Shown here piece after piece: positions 1 through 13,418 of a stretch of DNA of 64,000 bases. A program made the translations under genes and the position numbers. The notes under the pieces are model-generated. The model did not search any database and was not told the origin of the DNA. It saw nothing but the letters and a program-made list of their open reading frames with translations. How positions within the stretch are numbered: the stretch's first letter is position 1; each line of letters begins with the position of its first letter. Source of the DNA: Liminaster sp017519885 (GTDB lineage Bacteria > Bacteroidota > Bacteroidia > Bacteroidales > UBA3663); the NCBI GenBank assembly GCA_017519885.1, contig JAFWRO010000035.1, positions 124,001 through 188,000 on the forward strand. The letters run 5' to 3'.

Positions 1-281
1 ACAAAGCCGTATGGCACGGCAACATCATCGACGAAATATCGACGCGTTGCCTCCTCGCCGACCTGAACGGCATCCCGACAGGTCCCCTTGAGATGCGTAC
101 AGATATTATCGGCACAGCCATGACGAGCAATAACATCGGCTGCGTGAAGATGAACCATTCTTCTTCATGCTTCGAAATCATAAATGTCTGCCACAGTTTC
201 AAGGAATATGATCTAAACCTCCTTGCCTCCAAGATACGTCAGATTCTGGAGGTCAGTGGTGCAGAAATCACTAATTGCTAA
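1..281 (+). CDS. Unidentified protein, C-terminal end only
   Basis: An open frame enters from the left edge in the phase beginning at base 3 and stops at TAA 279-281, giving about 92 residues of a soluble protein. The residues are mixed polar and hydrophobic, with several cysteines and no membrane segment. I do not recognise the family. It sits 41 bases before galM on the same strand, so it may belong to the same sugar-related transcript, but the gap is filled by an AT-rich tandem repeat and the link is only inferred from position. The start lies outside the window. Confidence 0.75.
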   Translation, partial: KAVWHGNIIDEISTRCLLADLNGIPTGPLEMRTDIIGTAMTSNNIGCVKMNHSSSCFEIINVCHSFKEYDLNLLASKIRQILEVSGAEITNC

Positions 282-286
282 TAACC

Positions 287-320
287 AATTGTTAATTGTT
301 AATTATTAATTGTTAATTAA
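287..320. repeat. TTAATTG tandem repeat between genes
   Basis: About four irregular copies of AATTGTTA / TTAATTG fill the gap between the partial gene and galM. Similar ATTAACAATTA runs occur downstream of potA (about 36232-36262) and just downstream of element copy 2 (58203-58222). The function is unknown. It is AT-rich low-complexity spacer of a kind common between Bacteroidetes genes. Confidence 0.6.
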
Positions 321-322
321 AT

Positions 323-1447
323 ATGTTCTCTTCCCTTCGTCTATTCTTAGCAAGCATCTGCCTGCTGGCTGGAACCTCTATCGTCCTAGCTCAGGATGCA
401 ATCAAGCCAGTAACCCTTCGCCATCCTGCCACGGGCATCGAGATGACAGCCATCAACTACGGTGCTCGCATCGTCAGCCTCAAACCTTTTGGCATAGATG
501 TAGTGCTCGGCTATGACAAACTGAACGATTATGTCGATACACGCCAAAACTTTGGTGCCGTCGTGGGTCGCTACATCGGGCGCATCATCGGTGGACATCT
601 TGAGATCGACGGACACACCTACGAACTGCAAAAACAGGGCAGCGGCGACTGTGGACACGGCGGCAATCCAAACTTTGGTGGTCGTTTCTGGAATATCACC
701 GCCACGACCGACACCACTGTGACTATGCGCTATGTTTCGCCCGACGGCGAGAATGGCTTCCCTGGCGAACTCACCCTCGACGTAACCTACACCCTACTGT
801 CTGATGCCCTTCGCATCGACTATCGGGCCACAACCACCAAGCCTACTGTCTTGAATCCCTGCAATCACTCGTTCTTCAACCTCTCGGGTGATCTAGGCAG
901 CGACATTCTCGATGAAGCGCTCTGGATTGATAGCGATAGTATTGCCCTTTATGACGAGAACAAACGCGTCTATGGCAAACTCGGTGCTGTTGCAGGCACA
1001 CCATTCGACTTCAATGAGCCTTTAGCCATTGGCTACCGCATAGATGATGACGACTTCCAACTCGGTGTGACGGGCGGTTACGACCACTGCTATCAGTTGC
1101 GAAACTATCTGCGTCATCATCAGGACAAATGCGGAGGAGGATGCTGTGGTAACAAATACAGTGACGATGCATTGCTCCGCGCTCCCGTCGCATGGGTTCA
1201 CGACAATGAAACCGAACTCACCATGGAAGTCTATACCACTGAGCCTGCTATGCAGATCTATACGGCCAATGGGCATAAGGGCAACCTTATCGGCAAGGAG
1301 GGCAAGCCATACATCCGCCGCAATGCCATCTGCTTTGAGACAATGCATTTCCCCGACTCGCCCAACCAGCCACACTGGCCCAGCACCCTACTACGCCCCG
1401 GCGAAACCTTTAGGAGCACAACAATCTACAAGTTCATCAAAGACTAA
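323..1447 (+). CDS. galM: Exported aldose 1-epimerase (mutarotase)
   Basis: The enzyme interconverts alpha and beta anomers of hexoses such as galactose. A signal peptide covers the first ~23 residues and ends VLAQD, so the enzyme should be periplasmic. The mutarotase motifs are present: NHSFFNLSG near residue 180 (catalytic His region), DHCYQL near 253, and ETMHFPDSPN near 338 with the catalytic Glu. Its 374 residues fit the secreted Bacteroidetes version. After DHCYQL there is an unusual insertion with the cysteine cluster CGGGCCGN, which may bind a metal or form disulfides. The next gene, a permease, starts 3 bases after the stop, so the two are probably translated from one message. Confidence 0.93.
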   Translation: MFSSLRLFLASICLLAGTSIVLAQDAIKPVTLRHPATGIEMTAINYGARIVSLKPFGIDVVLGYDKLNDYVDTRQNFGAVVGRYIGRIIGGHLEIDGHTYELQKQGSGDCGHGGNPNFGGRFWNITATTDTTVTMRYVSPDGENGFPGELTLDVTYTLLSDALRIDYRATTTKPTVLNPCNHSFFNLSGDLGSDILDEALWIDSDSIALYDENKRVYGKLGAVAGTPFDFNEPLAIGYRIDDDDFQLGVTGGYDHCYQLRNYLRHHQDKCGGGCCGNKYSDDALLRAPVAWVHDNETELTMEVYTTEPAMQIYTANGHKGNLIGKEGKPYIRRNAICFETMHFPDSPNQPHWPSTLLRPGETFRSTTIYKFIKD

Positions 1448-1450
1448 GGA

Positions 1451-2389
1451 ATGGACATCAATGTGCTACTCTCCCAGATGACCATCCTTTTCCTGGTGGT
1501 CATCGCGGGATATATCTGTGGACGCACACGTCTCATGACAGTCCCTCTAAGCAAGGGTTTGTCGGGCCTCATTGTCAATCTTACCTGCCCTTGTCTGGTC
1601 TTGGCCAGCACAATGGGCGAAGCGATGCCCGACCGCCGTCTTATCCTGCCTCTGCTCATCGTTGGCACAGCTACTTACGCTATCCTGCTTCCCGTCAGCG
1701 CCTATCTACCCCGATTGTGGGGATGCCAAGATCCCGAACGCGGCTTACATAGTTTCATGCTCACTTTCGGTAACGTTGGCTTCATCGGTTATCCCGTAGT
1801 GGCATCAGTCTTCGGCACCGAGGCCGTTTTCTATGCTGCCATCCTCAACGTGCCTAACACGATTTCGGTATTCGTGTGGGGAGCACGATTCATTGCCGGA
1901 CGCGACGTCAGCGGATCGTTGCTCAGCCGCCTTGTCACGCCCGCTATGATTGGCACCTACCTCAGTATTATCGTTGTGTGCACTGCCTGGCATGCGCCTC
2001 ACATCATCGCCCAGCCCATCACGATGATTGGCAACATCACCGTGCCGGCCTCACTTCTCATCATCGGTTATAGCATCTCTCAGATACCTGCAAAACACAT
2101 GGCAGGAGGTCCTCACGTGTGGATTACAAGTTTCTGCCGTCTTTTAGTCATGCCTTTGTTGGTGTTTGCAGTATTCCAACTCATCGTATTGGCAATTCCG
2201 GGAGCAAGCATCGTCTTCGACCCATCCATCGTCCGCATCAATACACTTATCATCGCCATGCCTGTCGCTTCTTTCGGCACCATCTTCTGCCTCAAGTATG
2301 GTGTCGATGAAACTGTAATGGCACAAGGCACTTTCCTGACCACCGTCCTCTCTCTCTCCACAATTCCTATCGTCGCAGGCCTGTTGTAA
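1451..2389 (+). CDS. AEC family (auxin efflux carrier-like) permease
   Basis: A polytopic inner-membrane protein of 312 residues with about ten hydrophobic segments split into two halves, as in the AEC/BASS-like fold. The conserved N-terminal pattern is visible: a first helix, then a loop with TRLMTVPLSKGLSG, and a glycine/asparagine motif FGNVGFIGYPVV near residue 110. AEC members move small organic acids or other solutes; the substrate cannot be read from the sequence. It starts 3 bases after galM, which suggests co-expression but does not prove a sugar substrate. It ends about 110 bases before the rpoC stop, tail to tail. Confidence 0.85.
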   Translation: MDINVLLSQMTILFLVVIAGYICGRTRLMTVPLSKGLSGLIVNLTCPCLVLASTMGEAMPDRRLILPLLIVGTATYAILLPVSAYLPRLWGCQDPERGLHSFMLTFGNVGFIGYPVVASVFGTEAVFYAAILNVPNTISVFVWGARFIAGRDVSGSLLSRLVTPAMIGTYLSIIVVCTAWHAPHIIAQPITMIGNITVPASLLIIGYSISQIPAKHMAGGPHVWITSFCRLLVMPLLVFAVFQLIVLAIPGASIVFDPSIVRINTLIIAMPVASFGTIFCLKYGVDETVMAQGTFLTTVLSLSTIPIVAGLL

Positions 2390-2443
2390 GGCGCAGAGAG
2401 AATTCCCCGATTTTTTGCATTTTAATCCAATAAAAGGTCTAAA

Positions 2444-2478
2444 AAGGGCCGCAACCCACTCGATGGATTGCGGCCCTT
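2444..2478 (-). terminator. Rho-independent terminator of the rpoBC operon
   Basis: An exact 11-bp stem (AAGGGCCGCAA with TTGCGGCCCTT) and a 13-base loop lie just after the rpoC stop on the minus strand. The minus-strand RNA runs from the stem into a U tract. The stem is symmetric, so it may also stop the convergent permease transcript. Confidence 0.85.
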
Positions 2479-2500
2479 GCGTGTATAAGATGGAGTCTGT

Positions 2501-6802
<4,302 letters not shown>

Positions 6803-6823
6803 ATTTTATTTGACTATTATGAA

Positions 6824-9800
6824 TTATTCAATCTTGATGCTTAAGCAGAGACCCTTGAGCTCGTGGAGGAGCACATTGAGAGACTCTGGGAGACCTGGTG
6901 TTGGCATATTATCACCCTTGACAATTGCTTCGTAGGTCTTGCTGCGACCAGTGACATCATCCGACTTGACGGTAAGGATCTCCTGGAGTGTATGGGCGGC
7001 GCCGAATGCTTCGAGCGCCCAGACTTCCATCTCACCGAAACGCTGGCCACCAAATTGTGCCTTACCACCAAGAGGCTGCTGGGTGATGAGTGAGTATGGG
7101 CCAATGGAACGTGCATGCATCTTATCCTCGACCATGTGACCAAGCTTAAGCATATAGGTCACACCAACGGTAGCCATCTGATCGAAAGGCTCGCCTGTAC
7201 CACCATCGTACAGCTGTGTCTTGCCATAGCGTGGGAGTCCGGCCTTGTCGGTCCATGCATTGAGTTCGTCGAGGCTTGCACCGTCGAAGATCGGGGTGGC
7301 GAAGTGCTCGCCAAGCTGATAGCCAGCCCAACCGAGTACTGCCTCGAAGATCTGTCCAAGGTTCATACGCGAAGGCACGCCAAGCGGGTTGAGAACGATA
7401 TCAACCGGACGGCCATCTTCGGTGAATGGCATATCCTCGTCGCGAACGACCTTCGAAACGATACCCTTGTTACCATGGCGACCAGCCATCTTATCACCTA
7501 CACCGATCTTACGCTTCTTGGCGATATAAACCTTGGCAAGTTTGATGATGCCAGTAGGAAGATCATCACCGATGCTCATATCGAACTTGCGACGTGACAG
7601 TTTGGCACTGATGTCCTTGCTCTTGCGGAGATAGTTCATCACAGTAGCCTTGATGAGTTCATTAGTGTGCTCATCATTGGTCCAATTCTGGAGAGTTACC
7701 GAACGATAGTCGATGCCGTTGAGTGCCTCGGCAGTGAATGCCTGGCCTTTGGCAATGACTTCGATGTTCATAAAGTCCTTGACACCCATCGACTCCTTGC
7801 CTTCGGTAAGCTTGAGAAGCTTCTCGACAAGCTGTTTCAGGAGGGCATCCTGCTGGTCCTGATATTCCTGCTCGAGAATTGGCATCATAGCCTTCTCTGC
7901 CCTGCGACCATTGCGGTCCTTATTGGCACGGCTATAAAGTGCTGTGTCGATAACGACACCATGGAGCGAAGGATTGGCCTTAAGCGAAGCATCCTTGACA
8001 TCACCAGCCTTGTCGCCGAAGATGGCGCGAAGTAACTTCTCTTCAGGAGTTGGGTCAGACTCACCCTTAGGTGTAATCTTACCAATCATGATATCGCCTG
8101 GCTCAATCATCGCGCCAACGCGAACGATGCCGTTCTCATCGAGGTCCTTGGTTGCATCCTCGCTTACGTTGGGGATATCACTGGTGAGCTCCTCGACGCC
8201 ACGCTTGGTTTCGCGTACCTCGAGAGTATATTCGTCGACGTGCACTGAAGTGAGGATATCCTCACGAACAATGCGCTCCGAAAGAACGATGGCATCCTCA
8301 TAGTTGTAACCCTTCCAAGGCATGTAAGCCACCTTCAGGTTCTTACCGATGGCCAACTCACCACGCTCGGTGGAATAACCCTTGGTAAGGATCTCTCCCT
8401 TGTGAACACGCTGTCCCTTGACGCAGGCAGGCTGCAGGTCATAAGTGGTCGATTGGTTGGTCTTACGCCACTTGGGCAGGAAGTATTCCTTGATAGGCTC
8501 ATCGAAAGAGCAGAACTCCTCCTCTTCCGTGCGGTCGTAACGTACACGGATGACAGTAGCATCGACAAAAATGACCTTGCCATCGCCCTCGGCGATGATC
8601 TGGGTGCGGCTGTCACGGATGAGCTGCTCCTCAATGCCGGTACCGACGATAGGAGCTTCGCAAGTCATCAGAGGCACAGCCTGGCGCATCATGTTAGATC
8701 CCATGAGCGCGCGGTGGGCATCGTCGTGCTCAAGGAATGGGATAAGAGCGGCAGCGATGGAAGCAATCTGGTTGGGAGCCACGTCGCAGAGAGCAACTTC
8801 GGTAGGCAGAACCTTGGGGAAGTCGGCACCCTCACGAACGATAACGCCCTTGTCGAGGAGCTTGCCATGCTTATCCATACGCGCAGTAGATTGAGCAATG
8901 TATTTGCCCTCCTCTGCCTCGGCCGACAACCACTCAACGCCTTCGTCGGTGAGATCGACAACGCCATTCTCAACCTTGCGGTATGGAGTCTCAATGAATC
9001 CGAGGTCATTGACCTTGGCATAGACGCACATCGAGGAGATAAGACCGATGTTAGGACCTTCTGGCGACTCGATTGGACACAGACGACCATAGTGGGTGTA
9101 GTGTACGTCACGAACCTCGAAACCTGCACGCTCACGTGACAGACCGCCAGGGCCAAGGGCTGACATACGGCGCTTGTGGGTAATTTCGGCAAGTGGGTTA
9201 GTCTGATCCATGAACTGGCTCAGCGCATTGGTGCCGAAGTAGGAATTGATAACGCTGGAAATGGTCTTGGCGTTGATCAGATCGACAGGCGAGAAGTCCT
9301 CGTTGTCACGAACGTTCATACGCTCGCGAATAGTGCGGCTCATACGGTTCAGACCGATAGCAAACTGGTTGTAAAGCTGTTCGCCAACGGTGCGCACGCG
9401 ACGATTGGAAAGGTGGTCAATATCATCGACATCAGCCTTCGAGTTGATGAGCTCAATCAGGTACTTGATGATGGCGATAATATCCTCGCGGGTAAGAACA
9501 CGGTTGTCGATAGGAGTCGTAAGACCAAACTTCTTGTTGATACGATAGCGACCTACCTCACCGAGGTCATAGCGCTTGTCGCTGAAGAAGAGGTTCTGAA
9601 TTACTTCGCGTGCCGAAGTATCATCGGCAGGCTCAGCGTTACGAAGCTGACGATAGATGTAGATGACAGCCTCCTTCTCGGAGTTGGAGGGGTCCTTCTG
9701 CAGCGAATTGTAGATGATGGCATAATCATCAAGCTTGGCATCATCGCGCTGGAGCAGCACTGTCTCGGCACCGCTTTCGAGAATCTTCTCGATGTTAGCA

Positions 9801-10645
9801 TCGTCGAGGATAGCCTCACGCTCGACGAGCACCTCATTACGTTCGAGCGAAACAACTTCGCCGGTTTCCTCATCGGAGAAATCCTCGACCCACGACTTGA
9901 GCACACGTGCGGCAAGTTTGCGGCCACGTGCCTCGAACATGGTCTTCTCGTTAACCTCGACGGTCTCAGCGAGGTTGAAGATCTGGAGGATGTCCTTGTC
10001 ACTCTCGTAACCGATGGCACGAAGCAAAGTGGTCACGGGCAATTTTTTCTTACGGTCGATGTAAGCATACATGACGTTGTTAATGTCAGTAGCGAACTCG
10101 ATCCACGAACCCTTGAATGGGATGATACGGGCTGAATAGAGTTTTGTTCCGTTGCTGTGGAGACTCTGGCCGAAGAAGACACCTGGTGAACGATGCAACT
10201 GACTAACGACAACACGCTCGGCACCATTGATGACGAAGGTGCCCTGAGGTGTCATGTAAGGAATCTGGCCAAGGAAAACGTCAGTTACCTTGGTCGTGAA
10301 ATCCTCATGATCAGGATCAGTACAGTAGAGTTTCAACTTGGCCTTGAGAGGCACATTGTAGGTCAAACCGCGGAGCAAGCACTCCTCAATCGAATAGCGG
10401 GGAGGATCAACGTAGTAGTCGAGAAACTCCAACACGTAGTTGTTACGGGTGTCGGCAATAGGGAAATTCTCGGCGAAAACTTTGTAAAGACCCTCCTTCT
10501 TGCGATCCTCAGGCGGCGTATCCAACTGAAGGAAGTCGTGGAAGGACTTGAGCTGGATGTCGAGGAAGTCAGGATAGGCAAGAGGAGCCTTCGTGGATGA
10601 GAAGTTGACTCTCGGTTTTCTTGTTCCAGAAACTGTTTTTGTCAT
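6824..10645 (-). CDS. rpoB: DNA-directed RNA polymerase beta subunit
   Basis: Beta subunit of RNA polymerase, 1273 residues. The rifampicin-pocket region near residue 480 reads LSQFMDQTNPLAEITHKRR followed by MSALGPGGLSRERAGFEVR. The Asp, His and Ser that are usually changed in rifampicin resistance are all the sensitive type. The conserved KIGVGDKMAGRHGNKG and RFGEMEVWALEAFGA motifs are present near the C-terminus. The 348-base gap upstream, between rplL and rpoB, holds two hairpins that could set the ratio of polymerase to ribosomal-protein expression. Confidence 0.99.
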   Translation of the reverse strand: MTKTVSGTRKPRVNFSSTKAPLAYPDFLDIQLKSFHDFLQLDTPPEDRKKEGLYKVFAENFPIADTRNNYVLEFLDYYVDPPRYSIEECLLRGLTYNVPLKAKLKLYCTDPDHEDFTTKVTDVFLGQIPYMTPQGTFVINGAERVVVSQLHRSPGVFFGQSLHSNGTKLYSARIIPFKGSWIEFATDINNVMYAYIDRKKKLPVTTLLRAIGYESDKDILQIFNLAETVEVNEKTMFEARGRKLAARVLKSWVEDFSDEETGEVVSLERNEVLVEREAILDDANIEKILESGAETVLLQRDDAKLDDYAIIYNSLQKDPSNSEKEAVIYIYRQLRNAEPADDTSAREVIQNLFFSDKRYDLGEVGRYRINKKFGLTTPIDNRVLTREDIIAIIKYLIELINSKADVDDIDHLSNRRVRTVGEQLYNQFAIGLNRMSRTIRERMNVRDNEDFSPVDLINAKTISSVINSYFGTNALSQFMDQTNPLAEITHKRRMSALGPGGLSRERAGFEVRDVHYTHYGRLCPIESPEGPNIGLISSMCVYAKVNDLGFIETPYRKVENGVVDLTDEGVEWLSAEAEEGKYIAQSTARMDKHGKLLDKGVIVREGADFPKVLPTEVALCDVAPNQIASIAAALIPFLEHDDAHRALMGSNMMRQAVPLMTCEAPIVGTGIEEQLIRDSRTQIIAEGDGKVIFVDATVIRVRYDRTEEEEFCSFDEPIKEYFLPKWRKTNQSTTYDLQPACVKGQRVHKGEILTKGYSTERGELAIGKNLKVAYMPWKGYNYEDAIVLSERIVREDILTSVHVDEYTLEVRETKRGVEELTSDIPNVSEDATKDLDENGIVRVGAMIEPGDIMIGKITPKGESDPTPEEKLLRAIFGDKAGDVKDASLKANPSLHGVVIDTALYSRANKDRNGRRAEKAMMPILEQEYQDQQDALLKQLVEKLLKLTEGKESMGVKDFMNIEVIAKGQAFTAEALNGIDYRSVTLQNWTNDEHTNELIKATVMNYLRKSKDISAKLSRRKFDMSIGDDLPTGIIKLAKVYIAKKRKIGVGDKMAGRHGNKGIVSKVVRDEDMPFTEDGRPVDIVLNPLGVPSRMNLGQIFEAVLGWAGYQLGEHFATPIFDGASLDELNAWTDKAGLPRYGKTQLYDGGTGEPFDQMATVGVTYMLKLGHMVEDKMHARSIGPYSLITQQPLGGKAQFGGQRFGEMEVWALEAFGAAHTLQEILTVKSDDVTGRSKTYEAIVKGDNMPTPGLPESLNVLLHELKGLCLSIKIE

Positions 10646-10794
10646 ATTGTGTGACTATGAAATTGGAATTTTCTGCTTGATGTGGGCAACAGAATGCTGC
10701 TAAAGCAGAAACAATGATTTTCAGTCAAAAATTGAAAGCCGTAAATTGCAAAAAATCAAACTATTTTAAAAAATAGCAGACCTATAGACACGGC

Positions 10795-10818
10795 AAAAAA
10801 GGACGCGATGGCGTGCCC
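10795..10818 (-). terminator. Attenuator-like hairpin in the rplL-rpoB gap (distal)
   Basis: On the minus strand GGGCACGC, a four-base loop and GCGTCC form a short stem with one bulged base, followed by six T residues. That is the layout of an intrinsic terminator, yet rpoB follows about 150 bases downstream, so partial termination (attenuation) is the likely role. Confidence 0.5.
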
Positions 10819-10934
10819 TTTCATACTTTTTTGCAGAATGTTTTATCATTCCAACCCCAGAACTCGGTAGAAGCCGGTCGATCCAAGGAAAAAGAAAATG
10901 CTTGTTTGAACTTTTCCGTCCAAAACGTAAAAAG

Positions 10935-10971
10935 GGTTTAGGTCCCCCTTGATGCGGAAAGGACCTAAACC
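10935..10971 (-). terminator. Hairpin directly after rplL (proximal)
   Basis: An exact 11-bp inverted repeat (GGTTTAGGTCC with GGACCTAAACC, 15-base loop) lies 22 bases after the rplL stop. The minus-strand RNA continues as CTTTTTACG, a short U run. It may be a partial terminator or an RNA-processing stem. From here to the rpoB start I see only this hairpin, the distal one at 10795-10818 and AT-rich sequence. Confidence 0.6.
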
Positions 10972-10993
10972 TATGGGTGATGCGAGATCAAAA

Positions 10994-11368
10994 TTACTTG
11001 AGCTCGACAACAGCGCCAACAGCCTCAAGAGTCTTCTTGAGAGCCTCAGCCTCTGCCTTTGGAAGAGCCTCCTTAACGGTGCTGGGAGCGCCATCAACGA
11101 GTTCCTTAGCCTCCTTCAGACCAAGACCGCAAGCCTCCTTAACGGCCTTAACGACCTGGAGCTTCTGAGCACCAGCCTCCTTGAGGACAACGTCAAAGTT
11201 GGTCTTCTCCTCAACAGCGGCAGCCTCAGCTGCGGGAGCAGCAGCAACAGCAACAGCTGCAGCAGCAGGCTCAATACCATACTCTTCCTTCAAAATCTGT
11301 GCGAGTTCGTTTACTTCCTTAACGGTGAGGTTAACCAACTCCTCTGCAAGAACTTTCAAATCTGCCAT
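10994..11368 (-). CDS. rplL: 50S ribosomal protein L7/L12
   Basis: Stalk protein of the large ribosomal subunit, which recruits GTPase factors such as EF-Tu and EF-G. It has 124 residues: an N-terminal dimerisation helix region (LVNLTVKEVNELAQIL), an alanine/valine-rich hinge around residues 36-52, and a C-terminal factor-binding domain with KEACGLGLKEAKELVDGAP. It lies 106 bases after rplJ and is the last ribosomal-protein gene before the attenuator region and rpoB. Confidence 0.98.
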   Translation of the reverse strand: MADLKVLAEELVNLTVKEVNELAQILKEEYGIEPAAAAVAVAAAPAAEAAAVEEKTNFDVVLKEAGAQKLQVVKAVKEACGLGLKEAKELVDGAPSTVKEALPKAEAEALKKTLEAVGAVVELK

Positions 11369-11474
11369 AATTGTAATTTTTTAATATTATTAATTTATTG
11401 AATAATTGCATATTGTTGGCTAGTAATATTACGCAGCCCATTCGGACGTGCTCGGATCCCAGCCAGTAATCCGA

Positions 11475-11993
11475 TTACTCTGGGCGCTCGCCCAGGGTCT
11501 TGAGCACACCATGAATGGTGCCAGCGCCGCTCTGCAGAGCAGAGATAACGTTCTTTGCAGGAGACTGCAACAGAGCGATAACGTCGGCGATAAGCTCGTT
11601 CTTGCTCTTGATGGCAACGAGTGCCTCGAGCGAGTCTGCACCAAAACAGCCTTCCTCAACGTATGCTCCCTTGAGGGCAACGATCTGCTCCTTCTTGTTG
11701 AGGGTCTTGATAAGCTTGGCAGGCACATTACCAGTGTTGCAGAACATAATGGCGCTGGTGCCCTTGAAAGCGGTAGCGATAGGTGCTACATCAATACCCT
11801 TTCTTTCGAGTGCCTTGATGAAGAACTTGTTCTTTACCATCACAAGCTTGACGTCCTGCTTAAAGCACTCGCGACGAAGTGCGCTTGTCTTAGCAGCATC
11901 GAGACCCTCGATATTGGTTACATAGAAATGAGCATATTCTGAGATGAGACCTTCGAGCTTCTCAATATTGAGGACTTTATCTTCTTTCTTCAT
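11475..11993 (-). CDS. rplJ: 50S ribosomal protein L10
   Basis: Base of the L7/L12 stalk, 172 residues. The family pattern is clear: SEYAHFYVTNIEGLDAAKTSALRR at the N-terminus, then KNKFFIKALERKG and the C-terminal helix region that binds L7/L12 dimers. It comes 86 bases after rplA. In other bacteria L10 with L12 represses its own leader; no specific leader structure was identified here. Confidence 0.97.
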   Translation of the reverse strand: MKKEDKVLNIEKLEGLISEYAHFYVTNIEGLDAAKTSALRRECFKQDVKLVMVKNKFFIKALERKGIDVAPIATAFKGTSAIMFCNTGNVPAKLIKTLNKKEQIVALKGAYVEEGCFGADSLEALVAIKSKNELIADVIALLQSPAKNVISALQSGAGTIHGVLKTLGERPE

Positions 11994-12079
11994 AATTATT
12001 GAATTGTTTCAGTTTGGTCCCAGTCAATGGGTTGCCAGACTGGATAGATAAATCTTATACCGGGATGAACCCGAAGTTT

Positions 12080-12775
12080 TTACTCGTCAATAGATTTGGT
12101 GTCAACCTTGATGCCAGGGCTCATGGTGCTGGACAGGAAGATAGACTTGATATAAGTACCCTTGGCGGTAGCAGGCTTCAGCTTGATGATGGTCTGGATG
12201 AACTCCTTGGCATTCTCTTTGAGAGCCTGGGGAGTAAAGCTAACCTTACCAATGGAGGTATGAACGATACCACCCTTGTCAACCTTGAAATCAATCTTAC
12301 CCTGCTTAACCTCCTTAACAGCCTTGGCTACGTCCATAGTAACGGTGCCAGACTTGGGGTTAGGCATAAGGCCACGAGGGCCGAGGATACGGCCGAGAGG
12401 GCCAAGCTTACCCATGCAAGCAGGCTGGGTGATGATAACATCAACGTCAGTCCAACCTTCCTTGATCTTCTGGATGTACTCATCAAGACCTACATAGTCA
12501 GCACCTGCTGCCTGAGCAGCTGCCTCCTGGTCGGGGGTACAGAGAGCGAGCACGCGAACAACTTTACCAGTGCCATTGGGCAGAGAGGCAGTGCCACGTA
12601 CCATCTGATTAGCCTTGCGAGGATCGACACCAAGACGGATGTCAATGTCGACAGAGGCGTCGAACTTAGTATAAGTGATCTCCTTCACGAGAGCCGCAGC
12701 CTCAGAGAGAGTATAAGCCTTACCTGCTTCAATCTTAGCAGCGGCGGCCTTCTGATTCTTAGTAAGTTTTGCCAT
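12080..12775 (-). CDS. rplA: 50S ribosomal protein L1
   Basis: Large-subunit protein of the mobile L1 stalk near the E site, 231 residues. The family signature is visible: FDASVDIDIRLGVDPRKANQ near residue 38, LGRILGPRGLMPNPKSGTV near 128, and GKIDFKVDKGGIVHTSIGK. It starts 22 bases after rplK and is co-transcribed with it. In other bacteria L1 binds its own mRNA leader; that was not tested here. Confidence 0.98.
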   Translation of the reverse strand: MAKLTKNQKAAAAKIEAGKAYTLSEAAALVKEITYTKFDASVDIDIRLGVDPRKANQMVRGTASLPNGTGKVVRVLALCTPDQEAAAQAAGADYVGLDEYIQKIKEGWTDVDVIITQPACMGKLGPLGRILGPRGLMPNPKSGTVTMDVAKAVKEVKQGKIDFKVDKGGIVHTSIGKVSFTPQALKENAKEFIQTIIKLKPATAKGTYIKSIFLSSTMSPGIKVDTKSIDE

Positions 12776-12797
12776 TGTTAGTTTGAAGTGTTAAGGA

Positions 12798-13238
12798 TTA
12801 CAACTGTGGCTTTTCGCCGGTTACGGTGATACCCATGCTACGAGCTGTGCCAGCGATGAGATTCATAGCCGACTCAACAGTGAAGCAATTAAGGTCAGGG
12901 AGCTTGTCTTCGGCAATAGCCTTGATCTGATCCCAAGTAACAGAACCAACCTTCTTACGGTTAGGTTCAGCAGAACCGCCCTTGACTTTGGCGGCCTCGA
13001 GGAGTTGGACAGCTGCAGGTGGAGTCTTAACCACAAAATCGTAGGACTTGTCGGTGTAATAAGTGATCACCACTGGGAGCACCTTACCGGCCCTATCCTG
13101 CGTACGAGCATTGAACTCCTTGCAGAAGGCCATAATATTGATACCCTTAGAACCAAGGGCTGGGCCTACCGGAGGTGCAGGATTTGCAGCACCACCTTTA
13201 ATCTGCAATTTGATCTGTCCAGCAATTTCTTTTGCCAT
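12798..13238 (-). CDS. rplK: 50S ribosomal protein L11
   Basis: Part of the GTPase-associated centre, 146 residues with start MAKEIAGQIKLQ. The frame stays open 20 codons further upstream, but the ATG at 13238 matches the family N-terminus. Motifs: GGAANPAPPVGPALGSKGIN near residue 15 and the C-terminal rRNA-binding domain with MNLIAGTARSMGI. It follows nusG by about 180 bases. That gap holds no gene I can support. Confidence 0.97.
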   Translation of the reverse strand: MAKEIAGQIKLQIKGGAANPAPPVGPALGSKGINIMAFCKEFNARTQDRAGKVLPVVITYYTDKSYDFVVKTPPAAVQLLEAAKVKGGSAEPNRKKVGSVTWDQIKAIAEDKLPDLNCFTVESAMNLIAGTARSMGITVTGEKPQL

Positions 13239-13418
13239 TGTGGAATAAATTGATTTGTGCCAGCATCGCTTCAAACGTCCGTTAGACTCGCGACACACTG
13301 GCGGTTAATATTTGTCTGAATCAGTACAACGGGATTGCTTCTCTTCCAGCGTAACAAGACTGCTCACGCAGCTGCCAGGCTCATCTGGCTCTGGAACCAG
13401 TACAAACTCCCTTCTGAA

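Noticed and set aside
9176..10135. Open frames of over 300 codons opposite rpoB and rpoC (also 3041-4021)
   Set aside because: They lie wholly inside the polymerase genes without own promoter or motif and reflect codon bias.
10761..10776. Small palindrome CTATTTT/AAAATAG before rpoB
   Set aside because: It is short and AT-only, with a two-base loop; too weak to call a terminator or operator.
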